A DNA stretch of 64,000 nt. Source: Labrenzia sp. VG12. GTDB lineage: Bacteria > Pseudomonadota > Alphaproteobacteria > Rhizobiales > Stappiaceae. The notes under the pieces are model-generated. The model did not search any database. It was not told the DNA's origin and worked only from the letters and a program-made list of their open reading frames with translations. Positions 23,492 through 31,197 of the stretch are shown here, piece after piece (positions within the stretch are counted from its first letter, which is position 1; each line of letters opens with the position of its first letter). The DNA lies in assembly GCF_002237595.1 (NCBI RefSeq), contig NZ_CP022529.1, positions 2,728,001-2,792,000 of the forward strand, written 5' to 3'. The translations under genes were made by a program, and so were the position numbers.

Positions 23492-24409
23492 TCACCCCTT
23501 GACGGCGCCGGCAGCGATGCCGCGCACGAACCAGCGTCCGGAGAAGAAATAGACGGCCAGCGGCACCAGGGCCGTCAGCAGCGTGGCGGCCATGTTGACG
23601 TTGTAGGCAACATCGCCGCGCGCCGAATTGACGATGTTGTTGAGCTGCACGGTCATCGGAATGTTGTCGCGCCCGCCGAAGATCAGGCCGAGCAGGTAGT
23701 CATTCCAGATACCGGTCACCTGAAGAATGACGGCAACGATCAGCATCGGCGTCGACATCGGCAACAGCACGTGAAAGAAGATCGCGAAGAAGCCGCCGCC
23801 GTCGACACGCGCGGCATTGAAGATCTCCTTGGGAAGCGAGCTGTAAAAGTTGCGGAAGATCAGCGTCATGATCGGCAGGCCGAAGATCGTGTGGATCAGG
23901 ACGATCCCGGCAAGGCTGCCGTAAAGACCTGTCACCGAAAAGATCCGGATGATCGGATAGATCATCACCTGGTAGGGCACGAAGGCACCGAACAGCACGA
24001 TGAAAAAGAACAGTTCCGAGCCCCTGAACTTCCAGTAGCTGAGCACGTAGCCGCAGATCGCGCCGGCCATGATCGACACGAAGAGGCTCGGGATCAGGAT
24101 CTTCACCGAGTTCCAGAACCCGACCTTGATGCCCTCGCAGGTGAGCCCGGTGCAGGCACTGTCCCAGGCAACGATCCAGGCTTCAAAGGTCCAGATTTCG
24201 GGCCATTCCAGAATGTTGCCCAGACGGATTTCCGGCATCGTCTTCAGCGAGGTCAGCACCACGACATAAAGCGGCAGCAGAAAGAACGCCGCGGCCATGA
24301 CCAGAAACAGATAGATTCCGATCCGGCTTGGCGTGAGCTTGCGCGGTGGCTTGCCCTGAGGCCCCGGTGCAACGTTCGTCACGAAGGGTTTGGCTGGGAC
24401 CTGGTTCAT
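23492..24409 (-). CDS. Carbohydrate ABC transporter permease, MalG type
   Basis: A 305-residue inner-membrane permease of the binding-protein-dependent superfamily with six predicted helices. The EAA loop reads EIFNAARVDGGGFFAIFFHV with LLPMSTPML. Typical MalG-type features include the N-terminal LFLVMAAAFFLLPLYVVVLTS and the ending WFVRGIAAGAVKG. The start overlaps the stop of the upstream permease by 4 bases, indicating coupled translation. The long first periplasmic loop includes Cys in SACTGLTCEG, possibly disulphide-bonded. Confidence 0.93.
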   Translation of the reverse strand: MNQVPAKPFVTNVAPGPQGKPPRKLTPSRIGIYLFLVMAAAFFLLPLYVVVLTSLKTMPEIRLGNILEWPEIWTFEAWIVAWDSACTGLTCEGIKVGFWNSVKILIPSLFVSIMAGAICGYVLSYWKFRGSELFFFIVLFGAFVPYQVMIYPIIRIFSVTGLYGSLAGIVLIHTIFGLPIMTLIFRNFYSSLPKEIFNAARVDGGGFFAIFFHVLLPMSTPMLIVAVILQVTGIWNDYLLGLIFGGRDNIPMTVQLNNIVNSARGDVAYNVNMAATLLTALVPLAVYFFSGRWFVRGIAAGAVKG

Positions 24410-25287
24410 GACGCCCTCCTTTTGCGCATGTTCTGGGCGTAGAGCCAGGGTGCGAGAGCCGCGATCACGGTGATCAGCATGACGGTTGCGCCCGCCATGG
24501 CGAGGCCGATATTGGCACGCCGCAGGATATGGTCGAGCACGAACTTCGCTGGCACTTCCGTTGCAATGCCCGGTCCGCCATCCGTCATCGCCACAACGAT
24601 GTCGTAGCCCTTGATCACGGACAGCGACAGCAGGACCACGCTGGTGAAAATCACGGGCCCGAGGATAGGCACGATCACGTGCAGATAGACCCGCCAGGGT
24701 CTGATGCCGTCGACCCTGGCGGCCTTCCAGATTTCCGGTTCGACTGATCTCAGGCCCGCCAGCATCAAGGCCATCACCAGCCCGGACGCCTGCCAGATGG
24801 CCGCGATCACAATCGTGTAGATCGCCATCTGCTGGTCGACCAGCCAGTCGAACGTGAACCCCTCCCAGCCAAGCTCCCGTACGCTTTTTTGAATGCCGAG
24901 TGACGGGTTGAGCAGCCATTGCCAGGCAAGGCCGGTGACCACGAACGACAAGGCATGCGGACACAGGAAGATCGTCCGGAAAACGGATTCCGCGCGCACC
25001 TTCTGGTCGATGAACACCGCCAGCAGAAAGCCGAAGACCAGGGAGCCGCCGACAAAAAAGATGCCGAACGTGACCATGTTCTGCAGCGAGACGAGCCACC
25101 GGGTCGTTGCAAACAGGCGTTCATACTGGCGCAGGCCAACATAATCGTGGCTCGGCAGCAGTTTTGAACCGGTGAAGGAAAGCTGCACCGACCACAGGAC
25201 GCAGATTACGAAGATGGTCACCGCGACTATGACAAAGGGCGTAATCACGAGCCTTGCCGTCAGCTGTGACGAACTCAAGCGTAACAT
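24406..25287 (-). CDS. Carbohydrate ABC transporter permease, MalF type
   Basis: A 293-residue permease partner. Hydrophobic helices are at about residues 13-33, 75-95, 108-128, 158-178, 205-228 and 262-283. The EAA loop is EIWKAARVDGIRPWRVYLHV-IVPILG, which docks on the ATPase. It forms the heterodimeric channel with the next gene product. A 136-base spacer with a stable hairpin separates it from the binding-protein gene, as usual where the binding protein must be made in excess. Confidence 0.93.
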   Translation of the reverse strand: MLRLSSSQLTARLVITPFVIVAVTIFVICVLWSVQLSFTGSKLLPSHDYVGLRQYERLFATTRWLVSLQNMVTFGIFFVGGSLVFGFLLAVFIDQKVRAESVFRTIFLCPHALSFVVTGLAWQWLLNPSLGIQKSVRELGWEGFTFDWLVDQQMAIYTIVIAAIWQASGLVMALMLAGLRSVEPEIWKAARVDGIRPWRVYLHVIVPILGPVIFTSVVLLSLSVIKGYDIVVAMTDGGPGIATEVPAKFVLDHILRRANIGLAMAGATVMLITVIAALAPWLYAQNMRKRRAS

Positions 25288-25344
25288 GTTGGTTTCCCGT
25301 TTGGAGTCTTATGGGGTCCAGGCAGTTGCCTGCCTGAAAGCGCT

Positions 25345-25389
25345 GCCCCCGGACGAATGCCCTAAAGTGTCCTGGCTGTGTCCGGGGGC
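25345..25389 (-). other. mRNA hairpin between binding-protein and permease genes
   Basis: GCCCCCGGAC (25345-25354) pairs perfectly with GTCCGGGGGC (25380-25389) around a 25-base loop in the spacer after the solute-binding protein stop. In binding-protein-dependent operons such hairpins protect the upstream message from 3' exonucleases and give more binding protein than permease. No T-run is seen, so partial readthrough is expected. Confidence 0.6.
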
Positions 25390-25423
25390 TCAGGCGCCGC
25401 GGGAGGATGGCGCCGCTATCGCG

Positions 25424-26671
25424 TCAGTCGATGGATTTGAAGGCCGAGTTCATCAAGGACAGAACATCCTCTTCGCTCATGCCTTCGGAATTCCAGTACT
25501 CGGTGTAGATGTCCTGCAGCGCTCCGGCGAGATCCGGCGAGATATACATGCTGGTCGAACCGACATGGACCTTCGCATCGCTGGTCAGCTTGATCGCCTG
25601 CTGGCCGCAGGCGTCCATCTGCGAGGCATCCACATCCGGCCGTACGGGAACGGACCCCTTGACGTTGTTGAACGCCACCTGGACCTTCGGATCGAGCATG
25701 GTGGTCGCCATCAGTGATTGGGCCTCGCGGTCCGCATCACTGCCGGTCTTCGGGAACACGAAGACATCGCCGGAGATCATGTAGGTCGAGCCGGGCAGGA
25801 CGGCCGGGACGCAGCCATAGTCCTTGCCGATTTCCTTTTCGGCCGCGATGAATTCGCCTTTGGCCCAATCGCCCATGATCTGCATGGCGGCCTTGCCGGA
25901 GATGACCATGTTGGTGGCGTCATTCCAGGACCGGCCCGGCGAACCGCTATCGGTTGCCCGCACCAGATCGCGCAGCCGCGTATAGGTCGACACCACCTGC
26001 TTCATCTCGTCAGATTCAAGCGCAGACAGATCGCGATCCTGGAACAGGCGCAGATAGAGATCCTGGCCACCGATCGTCAGAAGAACCGCGTTGAATGTCA
26101 GCCGCTCCTGCCAGGCCTGGCCACCCAGTGCAAGCGGTACGATACCGGCTTCCTGGAGTTTCTCGGCCGCGGCAAAGAAGCTGTCCCAGTCGCTGGGCGG
26201 CTCCACGCCTGCCTGTTCCAGGAGATCGATGTTGTACCAGAGCCAGTTGGAGCCGTGGATATTGACCGGCAACGCATAATAATGACCATTGCGCTTGACC
26301 AGATTGTCGATGATGGGCGGGAACAACTCGCCCCAGTTGCCGGCCTCCGCTTCGGCATCGATGTTGTTCAGCACGCCCGCGTCGATGAGCTCCTCGAACT
26401 CCCGCGATGTGTTGAACTGGCCAACCTGCGGCGGGTTTCCGCCCATCAGCCGGTTGGTCAGCATCGACTTCGCCATGTCGGTGCCACCGACACCGGAATC
26501 GATCCATTCGCCGCCGGCGGCATTATAGGCCTCGGCAAATTGCTTGATGGCCGCAGCTTCCCCCGAAGAGGTCCACCAGTGCAGCACTTCCGCCTTCTTG
26601 GTGTCGGCGAGGGCCGGCATGGCGACCGCCGCGACAGCAACACCTGCCAGCAGGGTTTTGATCAGTTTCAT
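25424..26671 (-). CDS. Carbohydrate ABC transporter solute-binding protein (family 1)
   Basis: A 415-residue periplasmic binding protein. Residues 1-22 are a signal peptide (LLAGVAVAAVAMPALA). The mature N-terminus VLHWWTSSGEAAAIKQF and later WDSFFAAAEKLQEAGIVPLALGG match glucose/mannose-type binding proteins of family 1, such as GtsA. Two Cys (YGCVPAVLPG and MDACGQQA) may form a disulphide. The ATG at 26671 is preceded by GGAGGAG; a start 18 bases earlier is also open. It lies 21 bases after the PLP enzyme gene. The sugar is not identifiable; hexose is the best guess from family resemblance. Confidence 0.92.
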   Translation of the reverse strand: MKLIKTLLAGVAVAAVAMPALADTKKAEVLHWWTSSGEAAAIKQFAEAYNAAGGEWIDSGVGGTDMAKSMLTNRLMGGNPPQVGQFNTSREFEELIDAGVLNNIDAEAEAGNWGELFPPIIDNLVKRNGHYYALPVNIHGSNWLWYNIDLLEQAGVEPPSDWDSFFAAAEKLQEAGIVPLALGGQAWQERLTFNAVLLTIGGQDLYLRLFQDRDLSALESDEMKQVVSTYTRLRDLVRATDSGSPGRSWNDATNMVISGKAAMQIMGDWAKGEFIAAEKEIGKDYGCVPAVLPGSTYMISGDVFVFPKTGSDADREAQSLMATTMLDPKVQVAFNNVKGSVPVRPDVDASQMDACGQQAIKLTSDAKVHVGSTSMYISPDLAGALQDIYTEYWNSEGMSEEDVLSLMNSAFKSID

Positions 26672-26692
26672 GTTCTCCTCCAGTGTCATCAG

Positions 26693-27904
26693 TTACCCAC
26701 CCAGCGCATTCTCCTTCACCGCCTCCTGATGCCAGGCGGCATCAAGAGCTGTGGTGATGTCCTCCAGAAGCGCGGATGCACCTTCGAGCCCGGCAAAGAA
26801 CCGGACCGAATTTTTCGAAATTTGGAATGCGTTCAAGGCGTTCGGACCCGAATCCTGCCGGTTGGCAATGGCAGCCGGCAGCACCAGGCTTTCAAACCCG
26901 CCCCAACTGACGCCAAGGCGGAAAATCCTGAGGGCATTGCAGAATGCCCGGATATCGCCCCCCTCCTGAAACGTCAGGGTGAAGAGACCGCCCGCGCCGC
27001 TCAAGGTTTCCGGCAGCGGTTCGGCATGCCCGGGACGGTGAATTCTGGCAATGCGCGGATCGTCTTTCAGCCGCTCGACGATCCAGTCCGCGGTCTGCGT
27101 GTGCGCGTCGACACGCAGCGCAAGCGTGCGCAGCCCCCGCAGGATCAGGGAGGCTTCCATGGCTGACAGTTTGGCGCCAAGCAGCGGCACCGCCGTTGCA
27201 CGGATGCGGTCGATGTAAGTGGGATGACCGATGACGCATCCGGCAACGACGTCACTATGTCCTGACAGATATTTTGAAGCGGAATGCACGACCAGATCGA
27301 TGCCTGCCTCGATCGGCCGCTGCAGCACGGGCGACGCGAAGCTGTTGTCAATCAGCGTGATGACGTTCTTCGCCCTGGCCAGCGCCGCAACCTTGCGCAG
27401 GTCCAAAGTCTCGAAAACGAAGCTCGACGGGTTTTCCAGGAAGAGCAGCGTGGCGCCCTCAAGGCGGCCCTGAAGAGCCTCCAGGTCCGACGCGTCGACA
27501 TAGTCCGTTTCGATACCAAAGCGCGGCAGCAGCACTTCGAACAGGCGATACGCATCTGAATAGGCATTTCGGATGCTGACAATCCGGTCACCAGCCTTGA
27601 GCAGCCCGAGCACCGCGCTGGAGATCGCCGCCATTCCGCTTGAAAACGCGATGGCCTTGCCGCCGCCTTCCAGCCTGGCCAGCTTGTCTTCCAGCAGCCG
27701 CACCGTGGGATTGCCGGTTCGGGAATAGAGATCTGCGGAACTGGCACCGCTGTAACAGTCCTCAAGCGCCTCATAGGTCTGAAACAGAAAGGTCGAGGTC
27801 TGAAAGATCGGCGGCACCGCCGCGCTGAAGGCAGCTGCCGTCTCGTCCCGTGTCAGCACCAGATCCAGACCAGAGGTATGCCGCATGAGGTGTGCCCGCT
27901 CCAT
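26693..27904 (-). CDS. PLP-dependent enzyme of the Cys/Met metabolism (cystathionine gamma-synthase) family
   Basis: A 403-residue fold-type I PLP enzyme. PPIFQTSTFLF near residue 33, YSRTGNPTVRLLEDKLA near 60, FSSGMAAISSAVLGLL, the PLP-contacting Asp in TLIDNSFASPV and the Schiff-base Lys in VVHSASKYLSGHSD are all intact. Family members do beta- or gamma-elimination or replacement on sulphur amino acids and their esters. It is the first gene of a sugar ABC operon, an unusual partner. Start is uncertain: ATG at 27904 or 27886, neither with a strong ribosome site. The specific reaction is unknown. Confidence 0.85.
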   Translation of the reverse strand: MERAHLMRHTSGLDLVLTRDETAAAFSAAVPPIFQTSTFLFQTYEALEDCYSGASSADLYSRTGNPTVRLLEDKLARLEGGGKAIAFSSGMAAISSAVLGLLKAGDRIVSIRNAYSDAYRLFEVLLPRFGIETDYVDASDLEALQGRLEGATLLFLENPSSFVFETLDLRKVAALARAKNVITLIDNSFASPVLQRPIEAGIDLVVHSASKYLSGHSDVVAGCVIGHPTYIDRIRATAVPLLGAKLSAMEASLILRGLRTLALRVDAHTQTADWIVERLKDDPRIARIHRPGHAEPLPETLSGAGGLFTLTFQEGGDIRAFCNALRIFRLGVSWGGFESLVLPAAIANRQDSGPNALNAFQISKNSVRFFAGLEGASALLEDITTALDAAWHQEAVKENALGG

Positions 27905-27919
27905 CAACAATTCAATTCA

Positions 27920-27945
27920 TAAGACATCAGACGTCTGATGTCTTA
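27920..27945. promoter_or_regulatory. Perfect 26-bp palindrome, candidate FadR-type operator
   Basis: TAAGACATCAGAC (27920-27932) is followed immediately by its exact reverse complement (27933-27945). It lies 15 bases upstream of the PLP gene's ATG at 27904. Its core ATCAGACGTCTGAT resembles operators of FadR-subfamily GntR proteins, and such a regulator is encoded later in the same series (21573-22265). Binding would block transcription of the whole operon. The assignment of regulator to site is inferred. Confidence 0.7.
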
Positions 27946-28293
27946 CCAAAAACATGTTTTGCCCTCGGATTGTCAAGCGGGAAATGGGACGTGCTTCGTC
28001 GCTATGTCCGAAGGGTCCCGGTTTTCCGGGCTTTTTGGGGTCTCTTTTTTCTGAAAATACGCTTCGACGTCACCTGGACGGTCAGACAAACGCGGAGCAA
28101 AAACGGCAAAGCCGCTTTGGCAGGCGAGAGAAAGACGACTGTGAATCGGCTCCTGACGCTGGTCTCAGGGGAGCAGCTGGAAGGATTTGCAACCGAACTG
28201 GAGCTGTATCAACCGTGAAACAGGCGCCAAAACAGGGGGCGGCTGGTGAACCGCCACTCTCAACAGCACCGTTTTGCCAATGAAGTAGGACGC
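27946..28293. other. Non-coding spacer without recognised genes
   Basis: This 348-base stretch lies between the operon palindrome and a membrane-protein gene. A plus-strand open frame crosses it but has no ribosome site or family resemblance. A short stem CCCGG/CCGGG followed by CTTTTT at 28017-28036 is the only terminator-like feature. Part of the stretch must hold the minus-strand promoter of the sugar operon; no consensus boxes were convincing. Confidence 0.5.
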
Positions 28294-28863
28294 TTACCGC
28301 CGCAGCAGGATCTCCGCCACCCTGCCACGGTCGGATGCCGGAAGGCTGGCAAGGTACCGCTGAAGCTGGCGCACCGTCGCTGTCTTTTGAAGGTTCAACG
28401 CGCTTAAGAAATACCCCGGTAACGGCAAGGAGAGCATCAATGCCAGGCAGATGAACAGCAGCGGATCATAAAGGCGATGCTGCGCCGGCAATGCAACAAA
28501 CAGCACCACCAGCCCGACGGTGCATGTCCAGTAGACATGATCGCTCCAGAACGGATTGATCATGTTGGCTTCCCTGGAGAAATTGATTGCGACGATATTG
28601 GCTGCAAGGACGCCTGCCAGCGCAACAAAAAACGGATAGGGAAAAGAGGTCGACAAGGCGTGAAAGGCCAGCGCATAGGCTGAGGCGAGACCGGTGCACA
28701 ACACCACAGATCGAAGGACCAGCGATACGGCGATCCTTGATCCGCTCTCGGACGGAAAGCGTTCCTCCACCAGCCGCCACTGCCTTGCCTGCTCGATCTG
28801 CATGTCGAGCTCATTACCGGTCTGACCAAAGGCACTCGGTCGATGATTCCGCTGTAAAGCCAT
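28294..28863 (-). CDS. Hypothetical membrane protein with four predicted helices
   Basis: A protein of unknown function. From the ATG at 28863 it is 189 residues; the frame extends to 28989 and a third ATG lies at 28803. After a polar N-terminus (MQIEQARQWRLVEERFPSES) come four hydrophobic segments: VSLVLRSVVLCTGLASAYAL, PYPFFVALAGVLAANIVAI, VYWTCTVGLVVLFVAL and LLFICLALMLSLPLPGYFL. The C-terminal 35 residues are cytoplasmic and basic (TATVRQLQRYLASLPASDRG). No family was recognised and no clear operon partner is present. Confidence 0.6.
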   Translation of the reverse strand: MALQRNHRPSAFGQTGNELDMQIEQARQWRLVEERFPSESGSRIAVSLVLRSVVLCTGLASAYALAFHALSTSFPYPFFVALAGVLAANIVAINFSREANMINPFWSDHVYWTCTVGLVVLFVALPAQHRLYDPLLFICLALMLSLPLPGYFLSALNLQKTATVRQLQRYLASLPASDRGRVAEILLRR

Positions 28864-29168
28864 CTTGCTATCCGACGCTGTTGACTGTTTGGAGGACGGA
28901 TACCCGTGACCGCGTCCTGCTTCCAGTGCGCCCGGGAAAGACGCTACGTTTCCGCAGCGAGGCCCCACGCACCTGCTCCTGTCAAACACCTACATCACCG
29001 GACTTAAGAACAACTAAAAACCGAGAGATTTTCGATCTACAACCGTTTTTGACTACTAACGGTGAGACCCGCTGAAGTCGGCTACCGGTCCCCTGCCGCC
29101 CTCAAGACAAAGGCGTTCAGGGAAAAGCACTCCATCCCTCAACAGGAACAGGCACTGCTTGACACCAG
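28864..29168. other. Spacer with no recognised feature
   Basis: About 305 bases between the membrane protein and the methyltransferase stop. The minus strand is still open in the membrane-protein frame to 28989, so part may be coding if a longer start is used. I see no further gene, repeat or clear terminator. Confidence 0.4.
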
Positions 29169-30191
29169 TCATTCCGGCTTGTGGCCATGCACAAGCATGG
29201 TCATGCCCGGGATCATCGGCTCGATCGCAATGTTCGTGAACCCGGCTGCTTCCATCAACCCGGCGACATAGGAGCTGGTGATGGAGCGGGCCTCGGGATT
29301 GAATGCCGTGTGCTGGAGCTGCCAGAGGGCGGCCAGTTTCGGGCCGTCGCGCGCCTCGTCCACCATGAAGTCATGCACCATGAAATCTCCGCCGGGGGTG
29401 AGCACTTCAAAGGCCTTGCGCACCAGCCGCGGGATGGATGTGCCCGGCACACCGGAAAAGAGGTAGGACATCAACACCGCATCCGCATGTTCCGGCCAGG
29501 GATCTTTCAGAGCGTTGCCGGGCCGGTAGGCGATCCGGCTTTCCAGCTCTTCCTCGGCGATGAACTCCTCACCGACCTTCGCGACATTCGGAAAATCCAG
29601 AATTGTCGAGCGCAAGCCGGGATAGGCCTTGCAGAGCGAAATCGAAAAGGCGCCCGTGCCGCCACCAACATCGAGCAGCGTTTCGGCGGCCGACAGGTCG
29701 ACCAGCTTGGCAAGACCCCGCCCCGGCCCCAGCGAACCGGCATGCTGAGACCTGGAGTAAAGTCGCGCCTCGTCCGGATCGCTGAACCAGTCTTCATAGG
29801 AGGCCACCTGGTCCTCCTCGAGCGTATCGGTCAGCGCTTCATTGAGCTGTGTGAGAAACGGATACATCTGCTTGTCGATCTGGAAGCGCAGATAGTCGCC
29901 GAAGTCATATTTGCGCCCCTTGACCAGAAAGGCCTCGGCAGCCGGGGAATTCGTGAAAGCATCGCCTTCCTTGCGCACAAGCCCCAGACTGGTGAGCGCT
30001 GTCAGCAGTGTCGTTGCCCGGTCCGGATCTAGATCACTTTTCTTGGCCACATCTGCAGGAGACAAGCTTTTCTCGGAGAGAACAGAAAACAAATCGACAT
30101 GAAGTGCAGAAAAAAGCGCCTTCGACCCCATAAAACCAAAGGCAATATCAGAAATTTCTTCAGCCGTTTCCAGTGACTTCGCTTCGGCCAT
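29169..30191 (-). CDS. SAM-dependent O-methyltransferase (COMT/acetylserotonin type)
   Basis: A 340-residue methyltransferase of the O-methyltransferase family 2. An N-terminal dimerisation winged helix (about residues 10-90, with LSPADVAKKSDLDPDRATTL and LTSLGLVRKEGDAFTNS) precedes the Rossmann domain. The SAM motif LLDVGGGTGAFS is near residue 172, ILDFPNVAKVGEE follows, and the C-terminal VHDFMVDEARDGPK and GHKPE complete the fold. The acceptor in bacteria is often a small aromatic or polyketide hydroxyl; nothing nearby identifies it. It has its own promoter and an operator-like palindrome, and no operon partner. Confidence 0.88.
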   Translation of the reverse strand: MAEAKSLETAEEISDIAFGFMGSKALFSALHVDLFSVLSEKSLSPADVAKKSDLDPDRATTLLTALTSLGLVRKEGDAFTNSPAAEAFLVKGRKYDFGDYLRFQIDKQMYPFLTQLNEALTDTLEEDQVASYEDWFSDPDEARLYSRSQHAGSLGPGRGLAKLVDLSAAETLLDVGGGTGAFSISLCKAYPGLRSTILDFPNVAKVGEEFIAEEELESRIAYRPGNALKDPWPEHADAVLMSYLFSGVPGTSIPRLVRKAFEVLTPGGDFMVHDFMVDEARDGPKLAALWQLQHTAFNPEARSITSSYVAGLMEAAGFTNIAIEPMIPGMTMLVHGHKPE

Positions 30192-30202
30192 AATTGATCC
30201 TC

Positions 30203-30217
30203 CTCAGAAATTCTGAG
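30203..30217. promoter_or_regulatory. Palindrome CTCAGAA-A-TTCTGAG at the methyltransferase ribosome site
   Basis: A perfect 7-bp inverted repeat with a one-base centre lies 11 bases upstream of the ATG and abuts the GAGGAGG ribosome site on the minus strand. It could be a repressor operator downstream of the promoter, or form a small RNA hairpin limiting translation. Confidence 0.45.
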
Positions 30218-30269
30218 TTAAAAATGTACAGAGCTCTCCCGGACAGGGAAAAATTCTTGAGAATGGTCA

Positions 30270-30297
30270 ATTATAACTATTGTGCAGCGCAATGCAA
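30270..30297 (-). promoter_or_regulatory. Sigma70-type promoter of the methyltransferase gene
   Basis: On the minus strand a -35 box TTGCAT (30297-30292) is separated by 16 bases from a consensus -10 box TATAAT (30275-30270), 78 bases before the ATG at 30191. This is the best promoter match noticed in the window. Confidence 0.7.
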
Positions 30298-30424
30298 ATT
30301 GCACCGATAACGGCAGCCGGCAGCTGCCTGACCGAATTCGCTTGAAGATTTCAGACCTGCAATTCACCTTCGCAAGGTTCGACCGTCACAGCGCCAGATC
30401 TGGTCCATTTTGAAGGGATGACTG

Positions 30425-30757
30425 ATGTACACCACACCCCGTTTTCTCGGTCTCCCGCGGCATTTGCCTGAAGGCCGACCGCCCAAAGCAGTTCTTTTCG
30501 GGGCCGGCCATGGCACGACATTTCCCTGCCGGGACAGCGGCGGCCATGCGCTTGCAGCCGACGCCATCAGGCGCGCCAGCCAGGAAGACGCCGGGCTTGT
30601 CGACCGTTGGGATTTCGACCTGAACGGTCCTTTGTTCAACGGCAGCCTCGTGTGCTGCATCGACGCGGGCAACGCGCCAAGCTCCATTGATGAGGTGACC
30701 TTTCGGCCTCAAAGACTGCGCGCAAACAGGACTTCGTCGCGGATCTCGATGCCATAA
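30425..30757 (+). pseudogene. Truncated arginase/agmatinase (ureohydrolase) N-terminal remnant
   Basis: An ATG-initiated frame of 110 codons. Residues about 5-80 read like the N-terminus of an agmatinase-type ureohydrolase: a PRFLGLPRHLPEG start, strand KAVLFGAGHGTTFP, ADAIRRASQEDAGLVD, WDFDLNGPLFNG and VCCIDAGN where intact enzymes have VVDxGDV. The match then stops. The metal-binding motifs GGDHS, DAHxD and SxDxDxxDP, which would follow, are absent, and the frame runs out inside the 3' end of the convergent GNAT gene. It is therefore a decayed fragment of about a quarter of the gene. Identification is from motif memory, so moderate confidence. Confidence 0.6.
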
Positions 30758-31188
30758 TCGCCGCGCAGCGGAATTTCCGGTTTCTTCTCGCGCTCCGCGT
30801 CAATCACCCCCTGGGCGATGCGCTCCAGGCGGAAGCCGCGGCGCTGATAGAAGCGGAAGGCATCCAGGTTGTCATTGGAGGTGCGCACGGTCAGCCGGTC
30901 GATGCCGCTGGCTTTCGCGTCGTCGACAACCGCATTGAGCAGCAGCGTTCCGGTCCCGTGCCAGCGATTGAGCGAATCGAGCGTCAGGATTTCCCATTCC
31001 TGATCACGTTTGATCAAGGTGACCAACCCGACGAGTTCGTCACCGGCATAGGCGACGAAACCCGGCAGTGACGACGCATCGACAATTTCGCCATCCAGCA
31101 GCATTTCCGGTCCTGCCCAGCGTTCTGCCAGAAGCTGGTAGACGGCGTCCTTGTCATCCTCGGTGATCCGGCGTGTGACGATGCTCAT
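30709..31188 (-). CDS. GNAT-family N-acetyltransferase
   Basis: A 159-residue acetyltransferase. Motif A is VYQLLAERWAG to TLDSLNRWHGTGTLLLNAVV, where the pyrophosphate-binding Q/RxxGxG/A appears as RWHGTG. LTVRTSNDNLDAFRFYQRRGFRLE near residue 100 is the usual motif B. The acceptor is unknown. It is the last gene of a minus-strand series apt-bluB-GNAT, 9 bases after bluB. Its 3' end overlaps the remnant ureohydrolase frame on the other strand. Confidence 0.9.
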   Translation of the reverse strand: MSIVTRRITEDDKDAVYQLLAERWAGPEMLLDGEIVDASSLPGFVAYAGDELVGLVTLIKRDQEWEILTLDSLNRWHGTGTLLLNAVVDDAKASGIDRLTVRTSNDNLDAFRFYQRRGFRLERIAQGVIDAEREKKPEIPLRGDYGIEIRDEVLFARSL

Positions 31189-31197
31189 GACCTGCCC

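Noticed and set aside
25718..27166. 482-codon plus-strand frame opposite the binding protein and PLP enzyme
   Set aside because: Both minus-strand genes have full-length family motifs; the shadow is rich in Arg, Gly and His with no fold signature.
27892..28218. 108-codon plus-strand frame covering the palindrome and spacer
   Set aside because: It starts inside the PLP gene, has no ribosome site and overlaps the operator palindrome; no family resemblance.
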